From: Saposhnikovia divaricata
Lineage: Eukaryota > Streptophyta > Magnoliopsida > Apiales > Apiaceae
Length of the DNA stretch: 64,000 nt
Assembly: GCA_036435485.1 (NCBI GenBank)
Contig: CM071600.1
Span: 64,415,546-64,479,545 of the forward strand
Reading direction: 5' to 3'
Position numbers and translations under genes: made by a program. Below are positions 47,235 through 57,686 of this stretch, in pieces. Within the stretch, counting starts at the first letter, position 1. Each line of letters begins with the position of its first letter. A model generated the notes under the pieces. That model was not told the origin of the DNA. It searched no databases and saw only the letters and a list, made by a program, of their open reading frames with translations.

Positions 47235-48025
47235 GTAAGTATAAGCAACTAGAATCTGAATTGGAGGATACTAAACACATCATTAAAACATGGACACACT
47301 CTGGTAAAGACACTCAAGAAGTGTTTCAGTCAGATACAGTAGGTCTAGGTTACTCTGTAGGAGATGAACTTAGATTTGAAAATCAGGTAAAGGTTAGACC
47401 ACATTGTTCATCTGAGGGTAATGTCATGGGAACAGGTGGACCTAAGACTGAAGCACAGAAAAAGGCTGTTAAAGAGTCATATGCTAAAACTTTTGTTAAA
47501 GAGGCTAACATTGGTTTAATGACAGATAAACAACTAAAGCATAAGCTTAAGGAGATAAAATCTGTCAACAAACAGAGAATGCCTAAGAAAAACAGAAATG
47601 GTAAGGTAGGCATAACATCAGGAATAAAGCCAATGCTTGCCTCATTAGCTCCTAGGAAAACATGCTTTAACTGTGGTAGCACTAATCATCTTGCTAATTT
47701 CTGCAGTAAGAATAAAAACATTAACTCTTTGCCCTCTAAAACTGCAGTAAAGAGTGATTATGTGAGAACAAGACCACAGACTTTATGCAAACACTGTGGA
47801 AGTACTTGGCACTCTATTTACACTTGCAGAGATTATCATGCTATTTACTATAATTACTATGAACCCAAACCAAATTTAAAATGGGTTAAAGTAAACTCTG
47901 CAAATGTAAACTCTGAAAAAGTTAGCTTAAACTCTGTTAATGTGAATTCTGCTGCAAAAGCTAACAGAATTAAGAAAGCCAAAGGATCCAAGCAAGTCTG
48001 GATCCTTAAAACTAATAATCAGTGA
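47222..48025 (+). pseudogene. Continuation of Gag, shifted frame, two more zinc knuckles
   Basis: Open in the -1 frame relative to gag and without an ATG at its start. It opens with coiled-coil sequence (LLGKYKQLESELEDTK) and carries two further CCHC-type knuckles, CFNCGSTNHLANFC and CKHCGSTWHSIYTC, at about 47660 and 47790. It ends with an Asn/Ser-Val repeat (VNSANVNSEK...) and a TGA at 48023. No classical slippery heptamer lies at the overlap, so a mutation is more likely than programmed shifting. It is tagged pseudogene because it cannot be reached from gag as written. Confidence 0.7.
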
Positions 48026-48035
48026 TTGTTTGTGA

Positions 48036-51000
48036 TTGCAGGGCACCAGGGTCAGTACCCTAGTCGTGGACAGTGGATGTTCAGGACACATGACTGGAAA
48101 TAAAGCCCTGCTATCAGAGTATGAGGAGAAGGCTGGCCCAGAAGTTTCCTATGGAGATGGCAACATAGGACATACACTGGGATATGGCAATATTAATCTT
48201 GGAAATGTCATCATCACAAATGTAGCTCTGGTTCCAGGACTCAAGCATGATTTGCTATCTGTGAGTCAAATCTGTGACAGAGGATATCATGTAGATTTTC
48301 AGCCTGAATATTGCCAAGTGATCAGTAAATCTACAGGGAAAGTTGCTCTAGTTGAAAACAGACACAACAACATCTATGAAATAAAATTGTCAACCAACTC
48401 AGATGGAAAAGCAGTGTGTCTGTCTACAAGAATGTCCAGTGAAGAGAGTTGGAAATGGCACAAGAAACTCTCTCATTTGAACCTGAACAACATCAATGAG
48501 CTAATCAAGAATGATCTTGTAAGAGGTCTACCAAAGTCCTTGTTGAATGTAGAAGGACTGTGTGATTCTTGTCAAAAGGATAAACAGAGAAAAGTCTCCT
48601 TCAAAAGCAAATCTGAGTCTTCAATTGTTGATCCTTATCATCTACTACATGTTGATCTTTTTGGTCCAGTGAATGTGATGTCTCTTGGAAAGAAGAAATA
48701 TGCATTAGTCATTGTTGATGAATATACCAGATTCACATGGGTATATTTTCTTGCAAAGAAGGATGAAACATCATTAACACTGACAGAACATATAATCCAA
48801 CTGGACAAAGGGTCAGAGCATCAAGTGAAGATAATCAGAAGTGACAATGGAACTGAGTTCAGAAATTCATCTATGGAAGAATTTTGCAAGAGTAAAGGGA
48901 TCAGACAAGAGTTTTCTGCACCTGGCACTCCACAACAAAATGGTGTAGTGGAGAGGAAGAACAGAACTTTGATAGAAGCTGCTAGAACCATGCTAGATGA
49001 AGCAAAGTTGCCAACTTATTTCTGGGCAGAAGCAGTTCAAACTGCTTGTTTTACTCAAAATGCAACACTGATCAACAAGCATGGTAAAACACCATATGAA
49101 ATGGTGAAGAAGAAGAAGCCAAATCTAAAATACTTTCATATTTTTGGATGCAAGTGCTTTGTGTTGAAGACTCATCCTGAACAGTTGACCAAATTTGACC
49201 TAAAGGCAGATGAAGGAATTTTTGTTGGCTATCCACTGTCAACAAAGGCATTCAGAGTTTATAATCTGAGAACCAGAGTGATCATGGAGTCTATTCATGT
49301 GTCATTTGATGACAAGAAAATAACTGGACTTGAAGATGTTAATGAGCATGATCAATTGCACTTTGAAAATGAAGATTTATTAAACTCGGATGATACAGAT
49401 CTGACAAACACTGTTGAGGTCAATTCTGAACCTCTACTGGTATACACTGAAGAAACTTTTCAATCAGAAACAAGGGAAGAACCAGTTGAGGGGGAGCATG
49501 AAGAGTCACATCAAAGTGATAATTCAAACACTGATAGTGACTCAATTAATAACTCTGAATCAAACACTGTTGATTCAAACTCTGAACATTCAAATTCTGA
49601 GCAGTCACATTCAGGGGGAGCATCAGAAAGTGAAGAAAGGCACCAAGAAAATCAGGAGAGCATGGATCAAGGGGGAGGATCACATGATGACAGAAGCAAT
49701 CTGCCTTCTGCAAGAAAATGGACTAAGTCACATACACCTGATTTAATTATTGGTGATCCAGATGCAAGAGTAAGGACAAGAAGTGCAACAACAAATGAAT
49801 GTCTGTTTCATGCATTCTTGTCACAAACTGAGCCAAAGAAAGTAGAAGAAGCTCTGAAAGATGCTGACTGGATAACAGCAATGCAAGAAGAGCTAAATGA
49901 ATTTGAGAGAAATGAGGTGTGGACCCTTGTACCAAGGCCAAAGAACAGATCCATTGTTGGTACTAAATGGGTTTTCAGAAATAAAACTGACAGTGATGGT
50001 GTGATCACAAGGAACAAAGCAAGACTGGTAGCTAAAGGCTATTCACAGCAGGAAGGAATAGATTATGATGAGACTTTTGCACCAGCTGCCAGGTTGGAGG
50101 CAATAAGGATGTTTCTTGCCTATGCTTCTCACAAGAAATTCAAGGTTTTTCAAATGGATGTGAAAAGTGCTTTTCTGAATGGAAAACTTGAAGAAGAAGT
50201 ATTTGTTGAACAACCACCTGGTTTTGTAGATCCAAAATATCCAGATCATGTCTACAGGTTAGACAAAGCACTCTATGGACTCAAACAGGCACCTAGGGCA
50301 TGGTATGAAACACTTGCTAAATTTCTACTAGAAAGTGGGTTTCACAGAGGTACTATTGACAAAACTCTGTTTTACTTTCAATCTGGTAATGACCTGCTCT
50401 TAGTTCAGATATATGTAGATGATATCATTTTTGGATCTACTAATGATAAACTCTGTAAGAAATTTGCCAAGCTCATGCAGTCTAGATATCAAATGAGTAT
50501 GATGGGAGAGTTAAGCTATTTTCTAGGCTTACAAGTGAAGCAAACAGATGATGGAATTTTCATTAATCAAGCAAAATATACCAGAAATCTTCTCAAGAAA
50601 TTTGGTATGCTTGACTGTTCGTCTGCAACAACTCCCATGGCAACTGCAACAAAACTGGACAAAGATACAGGTTCATCAGTGGATATGACAAGTTACAGAG
50701 GGATGATTGGTTCTCTACTCTATTTAACAGCTAGTAGACCTGATATCATGTATGCCACCTGTCTGTGTGCAAGGTTTCAGGCAGATCCAAGGGAACCACA
50801 TTTAACAGCTGTGAAGAGGATTTTCAAATATCTCAAGGGAACTGTAACCTTAGGACTGTGGTACCCAAGAGAATCAGATTTTAAGCTACTTGGTTACTCT
50901 GATGCAGATTTTGCTGGCTGTAAGATTGACAGAAAAAGCACAAGTGAAAGTTGTCAATTTCTTGGTGACAGACTAGTGTCTTGGTACAGCAAGAAACAGA

Positions 51001-51356
51001 AGTCAATATCTACATCTACAGCTGAAGCAGAGTATATTGCTGCTGGTAGCTGTTGTGCACAGATTTTATGGATGAAGAATCAACTACTGGATTATGGGTT
51101 GAGGTATAGTAAAATACCTATTTTCTGTGATAATCAAAGTGCTATTGCAATGACAGGTAATCCAGTACAACACTCAATGACCAAGCACATCAGCATAAGG
51201 TATCACTTTATCAGAGAGCATGTAGAGGAAGGCAATATTGAGCTTCACTTTGTGCCTACAGATCAACAACTTGCAGATGTTTTCACAAAGCCTCTAAGTG
51301 AAGCAACATTTACAAGATTGGTCAATGAACTAGGGATGGTATCTGGTTTTGACTAA
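48036..51356 (+). CDS. pol: Pol of copia element: protease, integrase, RT, RNase H
   Basis: An uninterrupted frame of about 1106 codons. There is no ATG at the front, as expected for a part translated together with Gag. Domains in order: protease with DSGCSGHMTG (residues about 12-21); pre-integrase zinc region WKWHKKLSHLNLNNI...CDSCQ; integrase with HVDLFGP, SDNGTEF and QNGVVERKNRTL (residues 195-310); an acidic Ser-rich linker; reverse transcriptase with KWVFRNK, QMDVKSAFLNG and YVDD (about residue 792); and RNase H with SDADFAGC (about 954) and AEAEYIAA. It ends ADVFTKPL...ELGMVSGFD, near the usual copia end. It would copy element RNA and insert the DNA. Confidence 0.95.
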   Translation: MQGTRVSTLVVDSGCSGHMTGNKALLSEYEEKAGPEVSYGDGNIGHTLGYGNINLGNVIITNVALVPGLKHDLLSVSQICDRGYHVDFQPEYCQVISKSTGKVALVENRHNNIYEIKLSTNSDGKAVCLSTRMSSEESWKWHKKLSHLNLNNINELIKNDLVRGLPKSLLNVEGLCDSCQKDKQRKVSFKSKSESSIVDPYHLLHVDLFGPVNVMSLGKKKYALVIVDEYTRFTWVYFLAKKDETSLTLTEHIIQLDKGSEHQVKIIRSDNGTEFRNSSMEEFCKSKGIRQEFSAPGTPQQNGVVERKNRTLIEAARTMLDEAKLPTYFWAEAVQTACFTQNATLINKHGKTPYEMVKKKKPNLKYFHIFGCKCFVLKTHPEQLTKFDLKADEGIFVGYPLSTKAFRVYNLRTRVIMESIHVSFDDKKITGLEDVNEHDQLHFENEDLLNSDDTDLTNTVEVNSEPLLVYTEETFQSETREEPVEGEHEESHQSDNSNTDSDSINNSESNTVDSNSEHSNSEQSHSGGASESEERHQENQESMDQGGGSHDDRSNLPSARKWTKSHTPDLIIGDPDARVRTRSATTNECLFHAFLSQTEPKKVEEALKDADWITAMQEELNEFERNEVWTLVPRPKNRSIVGTKWVFRNKTDSDGVITRNKARLVAKGYSQQEGIDYDETFAPAARLEAIRMFLAYASHKKFKVFQMDVKSAFLNGKLEEEVFVEQPPGFVDPKYPDHVYRLDKALYGLKQAPRAWYETLAKFLLESGFHRGTIDKTLFYFQSGNDLLLVQIYVDDIIFGSTNDKLCKKFAKLMQSRYQMSMMGELSYFLGLQVKQTDDGIFINQAKYTRNLLKKFGMLDCSSATTPMATATKLDKDTGSSVDMTSYRGMIGSLLYLTASRPDIMYATCLCARFQADPREPHLTAVKRIFKYLKGTVTLGLWYPRESDFKLLGYSDADFAGCKIDRKSTSESCQFLGDRLVSWYSKKQKSISTSTAEAEYIAAGSCCAQILWMKNQLLDYGLRYSKIPIFCDNQSAIAMTGNPVQHSMTKHISIRYHFIREHVEEGNIELHFVPTDQQLADVFTKPLSEATFTRLVNELGMVSGFD

Positions 51357-53336
51357 ACATGTTGGTTAGACTCAAACTCTTTCAAATAAAATGTGTTGCT
51401 CATATTTCTGTAAATTGCTAAAGTGCTATGTGAACCTTATTAATTAAATTCTGTCAGCATGATTGTTGGTCATACACTGTTAATATGTTTGTTAAACTCT
51501 GTGAATTCTGAGTTGATTTTTGTCTGAATGAAAATACCGATGAAGAAAAATGTATAGAGCATGATTTTCAGTGAATCTAGATTCTTTTTGAGTCACTGTA
51601 ATCTAATCAGAAACTGCATAGTAAGTTAACACAGCATGATACTGTTTCATATTTAGAGCATCTCTTAGTTTATTTGATCCTAAACTCTGAATCTATGAAT
51701 ACTGCATGCATTGCCTCTCATGAATAACTCTGATATTGATGAACTCTAAACTCTGATTAGTGACACTCTGTTTTCAAGTCATACTTGATTCTTGATGATT
51801 CTTTGTTTGCACTTGTGAAAATTTTAAAACTTGAGATGTGTCATTGTTTATTTTGGTGAGAAACAGTTCATGTCTGAACCCTGTGAGATTTTGAGCTGAA
51901 TAAGTGATTGATACATTTTATATCAATCAGACTTTATTGTTGTGTGATGTTCATCAGTAAGTATGTTGCTCTAGAACTTGCATTAAATCATTTTGGGACT
52001 ACATGATATATGTGTGCATGAAGATGATAAAGGCATTAGGATTACCATCTTTCTTCAAACACTGTTCAAAACATCTTTGAACACTGATCATAAACACTGT
52101 TCATAAAATACAACCCTTAGTAAACCCCTTTGAGCCAAATTAACTGCTCATTTTTCTTGAATACTGAAGTATTAAGAGCAGTTATATTCGTTTGTTAAAT
52201 CAAATTCAAGCAGGTGAGTATTTCTTAAGAAAAGATATCTTACTCAGTATATATATAAAAAAAAAAAAAAAAAAAAGGGTATATATACTGATCATCTTGT
52301 ACAAATAAGTACTAATCATTTGACTGAATATTTTGATCAAATAAATTGTTCAGTTAGAAATTCTCATCTCTTCTCATCTGTTTGATTTCACTCAATTATA
52401 ACCGTGAACAAAGTCCTTTTGATTTGTGCATAAATATAATCGAAGTGGTGTAGATTTGGTGGACATTCAAGCTTATGGTAGCATCTGTTTCTACTGAATG
52501 AATCTGAGAGTAAACACTTCACCTAAACACTTGTGTGATGTGAGAGTTTGTGAGACAATCCTTGACATGTAACTCACTGAATGATGCTTTGATGTTTATC
52601 TCTTGTTATTTTTGTCTATAATGACTGTGTGCTTACTTGGATAATCATGAACATAAACTGGAACAGGGATATTCAGATTTCTGTAATTAAGGAACTACAG
52701 AGTTTAGCATTCATCATATACTCTGTGTTTAATATGAGAGTTTGTGCATTCAGTGTTTATTGTTTTGATTTATGGATTTTATGAAATATTAGATGCTATA
52801 AAAATTGATTTGGTAAACTCTGCTACTCACACACGAAAATCACGACTGTGCATTTTTGAAAGGGTATTTGTGATAAAGATTGAATATTGGACAAACACTG
52901 ATTGATTGTGTTATGTACTCTAAGGTAAATTTTCATTAAGATAAATTGAAAATTTTGGAGTAAATGGAGTAAGTGACAACTGTTAATTGGTGTAATCAGT
53001 GGTAACGTGTCTTGATAAACGGAACGACAGCGGTAATAATGGCTATTACTGCGCCTGTATTAAGTGAACCGTTGCATGTGTGACACGTGTCCCACTCACT
53101 CATCAATGTGTCTCATTTTTAACACTTTTCAAGGGAACAGTTGTGTGTTTTCAAGTAAAATCTTTTGAGTTTAGTTTTTAATTAAAACTCAAATTATTTT
53201 TTCTCACAATCACTTTTACCCACTCGTATTCACTTTACCAAAATAGAAAACATCTTTGTTCTTCACTGTGGCATTTTCACAAACACCTTTCTTACAAAAC
53301 ATTTTCACAGTTGCTTCTTGCTTATTTCTTGATTCA
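51357..53336 (+). other. Spacer between pol and third ORF
   Basis: About 2 kb without coding signal. It is densely studded with AAACTCTG and AAACACTG words (for example near 51491, 51682, 51745, 52057, 52080-52105 and 52893), which are also frequent in the LTR and coding parts. A poly-A tract lies at about 52258-52276 next to a TA run. A splice acceptor or promoter for the third ORF may lie here, but cannot be read from sequence alone. Confidence 0.55.
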
Positions 53337-56300
53337 ATGGCAACTAAACCTTTCACTGTCTTTGGTCTACGTTTTGTGCCTAACAATTATGCAGCTTTAC
53401 TTGAGAACAGCCGGGCTCCAGAGGCATTCCATCTAATGCAAAATTTTCTTCGAAATTCTGAGATTGGGCAAGCGCTGGTTGAACCTGCTACTCTATCTGC
53501 TTCCCAAGTTGTTAGTTTCTGGCAAAATTCAAGATATATAGAAGGAGGAGCGAGTGAAACTCCGTCTATCATCTTCTCTCATGAAGACCAAGAGTTTGTG
53601 ATTACTCCACAAACTGTTCGTGATGTAATGGATTTCGACACACACACTTCATATGAAATTGTCTCTGACGAAAATCTGCGGGAAATGCTAACAGAGATTG
53701 GGTACATGGAATCACTTGCCAAGCTGGGCAGTGTGAAGAGGCCAAACTTGAGAAAAGAGTGGAATTTTTTCTTTGATTGTATCACCAGGACATTCCAAAA
53801 GAAGATCACCAACTGGGATGCTATTCCAATGGACAGTCTGCAAATTGGGTATTCTCTACTCTATGGCAGTAATTTTGATTTTGGTAGATATGTTTTAATG
53901 AATTTGGGTGATAAGTTGTCAGAGTCTACTACAGTTTACTTTGCTAGATTTTGTCAACTTCTGTTCAATGCATGTGTCTCTGGGTTAAATACTGATGAAG
54001 TTGATAAAATTCAACCTTTTCGAGTCACTAAGAGAATATTCTCTGATATGACTAACAAAGATGTTGGAAAAGACATACCTCCTTTAGTATTGCCACTTGC
54101 TTTACAGAACTTTGTCAATCAACCACAGGATTCTTCATCATCAAACCATGACTCACATGAACCACATCAACCAGAACCACAATCTATGCCTGAAACTTTA
54201 GCCACTGATCGTACAGAAAACATCCCATCTCAACCTACTCAATCACCTGAGCCGATACCAACAACCACTGATCAACCTATATCACCTCAAACACAAACAG
54301 AACCTCAACAACAATCTGACCACATGACTACTGAACCAACGAACCCTGTCACTACCACTCATCCACAATCATCACAAAAGCCAAAAAGAAAGATACATAC
54401 TGCAATCAACACCAAACATGGTAGAAGATTCAAACAAAGGGCAAACAAAGCTAAGAGGAGAAGGCTTATTTTAAATGATTCTGATGATGAGCATGTTGAA
54501 GAGGCTCCAGAGAAAATCTCTGTTGATATTCCTACTGGTGAGCCAGAGGTTATCATAGAATCTATAATACCAGAATCTGAAGTCAAGCTTTTTGAACCAG
54601 AAGTTGTTAAGGTTCAAGAAAATGAAGCTGTTAGAGATGTTTTGTCTCCAATGGAAGAGTTTGCTGAAACTCCACTTTCTTTTAATCATGCAGCATCTAC
54701 TCCACCACTCAAGGAGGTTACACTTTCTATTGATACTGGTGTTGCTGATGGGCCTACTATTGTTCTTGAAGACACTGTGGTTGCATCACACACTGAGTTG
54801 AACTCTGATGCTAATCATGGTTTTGCTCATAATGAGGAGGTTGATAAACCAGAAAAGGTTCTTTCTTCAGAGCAAATTCCAGTTGATAAAGGAAAACAGG
54901 TTGCTCAAGAACCTATTTCTGCTCAAGAACCTATTGCTTCTGTTGCCTCTGCTAGTGAGTCAATCAGTGATTCAGTTGAAGCTAAGAGTACAGGAGTTGC
55001 ACAACCACAAAATCAGACTGATGGTCAGAAAACAGGAGAAAAACCAGATTTTGCTGGTCCTTCTAATAATGAAATTGATGCTGGTTATTTGACCAAGCAA
55101 ACTGCTGATTGGTACAAGTCAGACTGTATTTTTCCTCCTGGAAGGGCAGAAAAGTTTCTAGAAGTCAATTCTAAGAAGATTAAAAATCCGGAAATTTTCA
55201 CTTGTTTGCAAGGCACAGTGATTCAAATCAAAACTTTGAATAATAGATTTGATGATACTCAGAAATCTATTGTTGATCTTCGAACAGAAGTTGCTACTCA
55301 TGAAGAGAAAGCTCAACTAGCTAATGCTAAACTCTTTCAACAATTTGCCAAAGCTCAAGCAACTATAAATGACAGACTGAGCACAGTTGAAAAGAATCAG
55401 ATTTTACTAAATGAGAAGGTTGATTCAATTGCAAACTCTCTTGAATTAATCACCTCAATTCTGATTCAAGATGATGATGATGATGATGTCAAAAAGGGGG
55501 AGAGAATTGCTAAAACCAAGTGTAAGCAAACTCAAACTCTGCCAAAGAAAGATCATCTTGATGATGAAGGTACCAATGCTGAGAAGGGCTTAAGAAATGC
55601 AAATTCTAGACAAGGACATGGGAGGTCTACAAGGTCAAAGCCTAATTTGGTGATAGATACAAATGCTCAGAGTACTTCTGGTTCAAAGCCAAAGGATTTG
55701 TCATTCTCTGACAATCCACAAACAGATGAAGAATTGGCTGTGAAATTATTTCGTGAAGAGAATGCTGAAGCTACACTTGAGGATATTCAAGCTGAAGAAA
55801 AGCTGTTGCAGAAAGAACATTTAAAAGCTCAAAAGTCCAAGAAAGTGAATAAAGTTGTTAAAGCTTCAAAGTCTTCAAGGCATGAAATGAAAGGAATTGA
55901 GATCAAAGAGAGATTATCTGATAGTCAAGAAGAAGAAGAAGAAGAAGAAGAAGAGGATAAAGGAAAGCTGATTAGAAAGTCTTCTATTGATGCCAAGATG
56001 AAGTTAAAAGGAGTAATGGGTGAAGAGAGTAAGAATAAAATGATAATTACAACCTCTGTTGGTACACATGTTGTACAGAAGAATAAAGATACAACCTCTG
56101 TTGCTACACAAGTTGTGACTACACCGATACTGTCTTCTCAGTTGAAATCAAGATTTCGAAAAGGTGCTCTTCATGATTCGAGTCTTGCAGCTACAGCTCC
56201 AGCTACAGTTTCAATGGATTTTACTGATGGTAGAGCTTTATCTGGTAAAATTGCATATAACAAAGGAGGCATTGGCTCACATAGAGACAAAAGACAGAAT

Positions 56301-56924
56301 GTTGCTCCCAGAGATCCTTCTTCATTGTCTGTTCCAGGTCGTGGTGTCACTCAAGAGAGTTTAGACAGACTGGAGTCAGTACAGCTTGTTCATCAGAAAA
56401 GTTTAGGGAAGGATTTCTTGTTATACTTCATGACTGATGGAACGGTGTTCAAGATTGATGAGAATGATATTGATTTAAAATTCTGGGAAGAACTAGAGTA
56501 TGTTCTGTACATTTTCAGAGTAAGAAATCAAAGAGCTCAATCAGTTGCAAATGTGCTCAGACAAAAGATGATACAGAATCTTGCAAATAGACATATGAAA
56601 TACAGCAAGTATGTTCCAAAGTACAGAGACTGGAATGGGAATTTGATTGAAATGCAGAAGGGAACTACGAAGCTGAAGACTGATCTTGGGATTACTGTTC
56701 TAGATTTTAATGTAAAGTCTGAAGAAATGAAGTTTATCAGATTGGGAAATGAAATGAGAAGAAACAAGATCTATGATCTCAGAGCTGCTATTTTTCAAAC
56801 TGATGAGAATGATCCAGATTTAAGAGAGATCAAGGTAGCTATGGAGATTGAACTTGAGAATGCTGAGAGGAGGTTGTTGATTGATTATCTCAGAACAACT
56901 CCAGATCTTGAGGAGGTTAGGTAG
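53337..56924 (+). CDS. Large third ORF of copia element (Sirevirus aORF)
   Basis: 1195 residues from an ATG at 53337 (MATKPFTVFGLRFVPNNYAA). The frame is open 27 codons further up but has no ATG. Residues about 1-255 look globular (VVSFWQNSRYIEGG, KITNWDAIPMDSLQIGYSLL). A Pro/Gln/Thr-rich linker follows. A strongly basic patch, KPKRK to KAKRRR at about 348-380, looks like a nuclear localisation signal. A coiled coil lies near 620-720, a run of Asp and later of Glu (about 865), and a charged globular C-terminus at about 1000-1195. I see no signal peptide or membrane segment after this start, so the usual 'envelope-like' label is not supported. Position matches the extra ORF of Sireviruses. Function unknown. 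Confidence 0.8.
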   Translation: MATKPFTVFGLRFVPNNYAALLENSRAPEAFHLMQNFLRNSEIGQALVEPATLSASQVVSFWQNSRYIEGGASETPSIIFSHEDQEFVITPQTVRDVMDFDTHTSYEIVSDENLREMLTEIGYMESLAKLGSVKRPNLRKEWNFFFDCITRTFQKKITNWDAIPMDSLQIGYSLLYGSNFDFGRYVLMNLGDKLSESTTVYFARFCQLLFNACVSGLNTDEVDKIQPFRVTKRIFSDMTNKDVGKDIPPLVLPLALQNFVNQPQDSSSSNHDSHEPHQPEPQSMPETLATDRTENIPSQPTQSPEPIPTTTDQPISPQTQTEPQQQSDHMTTEPTNPVTTTHPQSSQKPKRKIHTAINTKHGRRFKQRANKAKRRRLILNDSDDEHVEEAPEKISVDIPTGEPEVIIESIIPESEVKLFEPEVVKVQENEAVRDVLSPMEEFAETPLSFNHAASTPPLKEVTLSIDTGVADGPTIVLEDTVVASHTELNSDANHGFAHNEEVDKPEKVLSSEQIPVDKGKQVAQEPISAQEPIASVASASESISDSVEAKSTGVAQPQNQTDGQKTGEKPDFAGPSNNEIDAGYLTKQTADWYKSDCIFPPGRAEKFLEVNSKKIKNPEIFTCLQGTVIQIKTLNNRFDDTQKSIVDLRTEVATHEEKAQLANAKLFQQFAKAQATINDRLSTVEKNQILLNEKVDSIANSLELITSILIQDDDDDDVKKGERIAKTKCKQTQTLPKKDHLDDEGTNAEKGLRNANSRQGHGRSTRSKPNLVIDTNAQSTSGSKPKDLSFSDNPQTDEELAVKLFREENAEATLEDIQAEEKLLQKEHLKAQKSKKVNKVVKASKSSRHEMKGIEIKERLSDSQEEEEEEEEEDKGKLIRKSSIDAKMKLKGVMGEESKNKMIITTSVGTHVVQKNKDTTSVATQVVTTPILSSQLKSRFRKGALHDSSLAATAPATVSMDFTDGRALSGKIAYNKGGIGSHRDKRQNVAPRDPSSLSVPGRGVTQESLDRLESVQLVHQKSLGKDFLLYFMTDGTVFKIDENDIDLKFWEELEYVLYIFRVRNQRAQSVANVLRQKMIQNLANRHMKYSKYVPKYRDWNGNLIEMQKGTTKLKTDLGITVLDFNVKSEEMKFIRLGNEMRRNKIYDLRAAIFQTDENDPDLREIKVAMEIELENAERRLLIDYLRTTPDLEEVR

Positions 56925-57070
56925 ACAGAATCTGTAAGTAATTCAAATTTTCTGTAAATTTTGCTAAGTCAAGTTTAAACTCTGATTATATGTTAAACAC
57001 TGTGTTTTTATTTGTTAGTTTTGACATCATCAATTATTATGAACTTGTACATTTTTCTAATGAACAAGTT

Positions 57071-57079
57071 GGGGGAGAT
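57071..57079 (+). other. Polypurine tract of copia element
   Basis: GGGGGAGA, directly before the 3' LTR, is the plus-strand primer position. Confidence 0.85.
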
Positions 57080-57686
57080 TGTTAGATATAATTGATGTGA
57101 TTTAATGTCAGTGTTTAAGTGTTACAGGTAAAGAGAGTTTAACTTGTTAATGAAAGCAGTTGTAATAGAGTTTGAGTATACGCTGATTGCTGGAAGCGCA
57201 AATGCTGACAGAGGAAAGCGTAAACACTGATAGCTGAATACATGGAAGCGCAAACACTGTTAGCATGGAGAGAACAGAGTTTGCTAAAGTCTGTCTACTG
57301 GGAGCGTCTACAAGTCAACAGAGTTTGAAGATTAATTTAATATTAATATGGAAGCAATATCTTTGAAGATTGGATAGCTATCAAAGAGATTGAGTTGACT
57401 TAGAAGACGTGTAGCAATCGTAATTGATATCAATTGTATAGCTTAATTTTAGGAGAATCAATTTACGATTGTACGTAGCTGTATATCTTATAAATACAGT
57501 TAGGTTAACCCTAGAAGGGTATCCATCGTGAACGAATAACATTCTTGTAACCTAAGCAGCTCTCTGTGATACTTTACATCACCGAGAGAGGAATTATTTA
57601 TTCCAAACAGTTTTAAGAGTTAAAACGTGTGTTCTTGTTACTTATTCATACAATACTTGATTATATATTGTGTATTCGACCTAACA
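57080..57686 (+). repeat. 3' LTR of copia element
   Basis: 607 bp, differing from the 5' LTR at about two positions, both C/T (for example ACGCTG against ATGCTG near 57201). Followed by target copy AGATT. Confidence 0.95.

Larger units (their letters stand above)
45119..57686 (+). mobile_element. Sirevirus-like Ty1/copia element with third ORF
   Basis: A full-length 12.6-kb element. LTRs of 607 bp each (45119-45725 and 57080-57686) differ at only about two positions. Target AGATT is copied exactly at 45114-45118 and 57687-57691. The primer site TGGTATCAGAGC matches initiator tRNA-Met. The order is gag, protease, integrase, reverse transcriptase, RNase H, then a 2-kb spacer and a 1195-residue ORF before the purine tract GGGGGAGA. 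Integrase before reverse transcriptase defines copia; the large extra 3' ORF is the Sirevirus arrangement. The near-identical LTRs make this the youngest insertion whose age can be judged here. Confidence 0.95.

Noticed and set aside
53256..53336. Upstream extension of the third copia ORF with a hydrophobic N-terminus resembling a signal peptide
   Set aside because: It has no ATG; the first ATG is at 53337, so the hydrophobic stretch is probably not translated.
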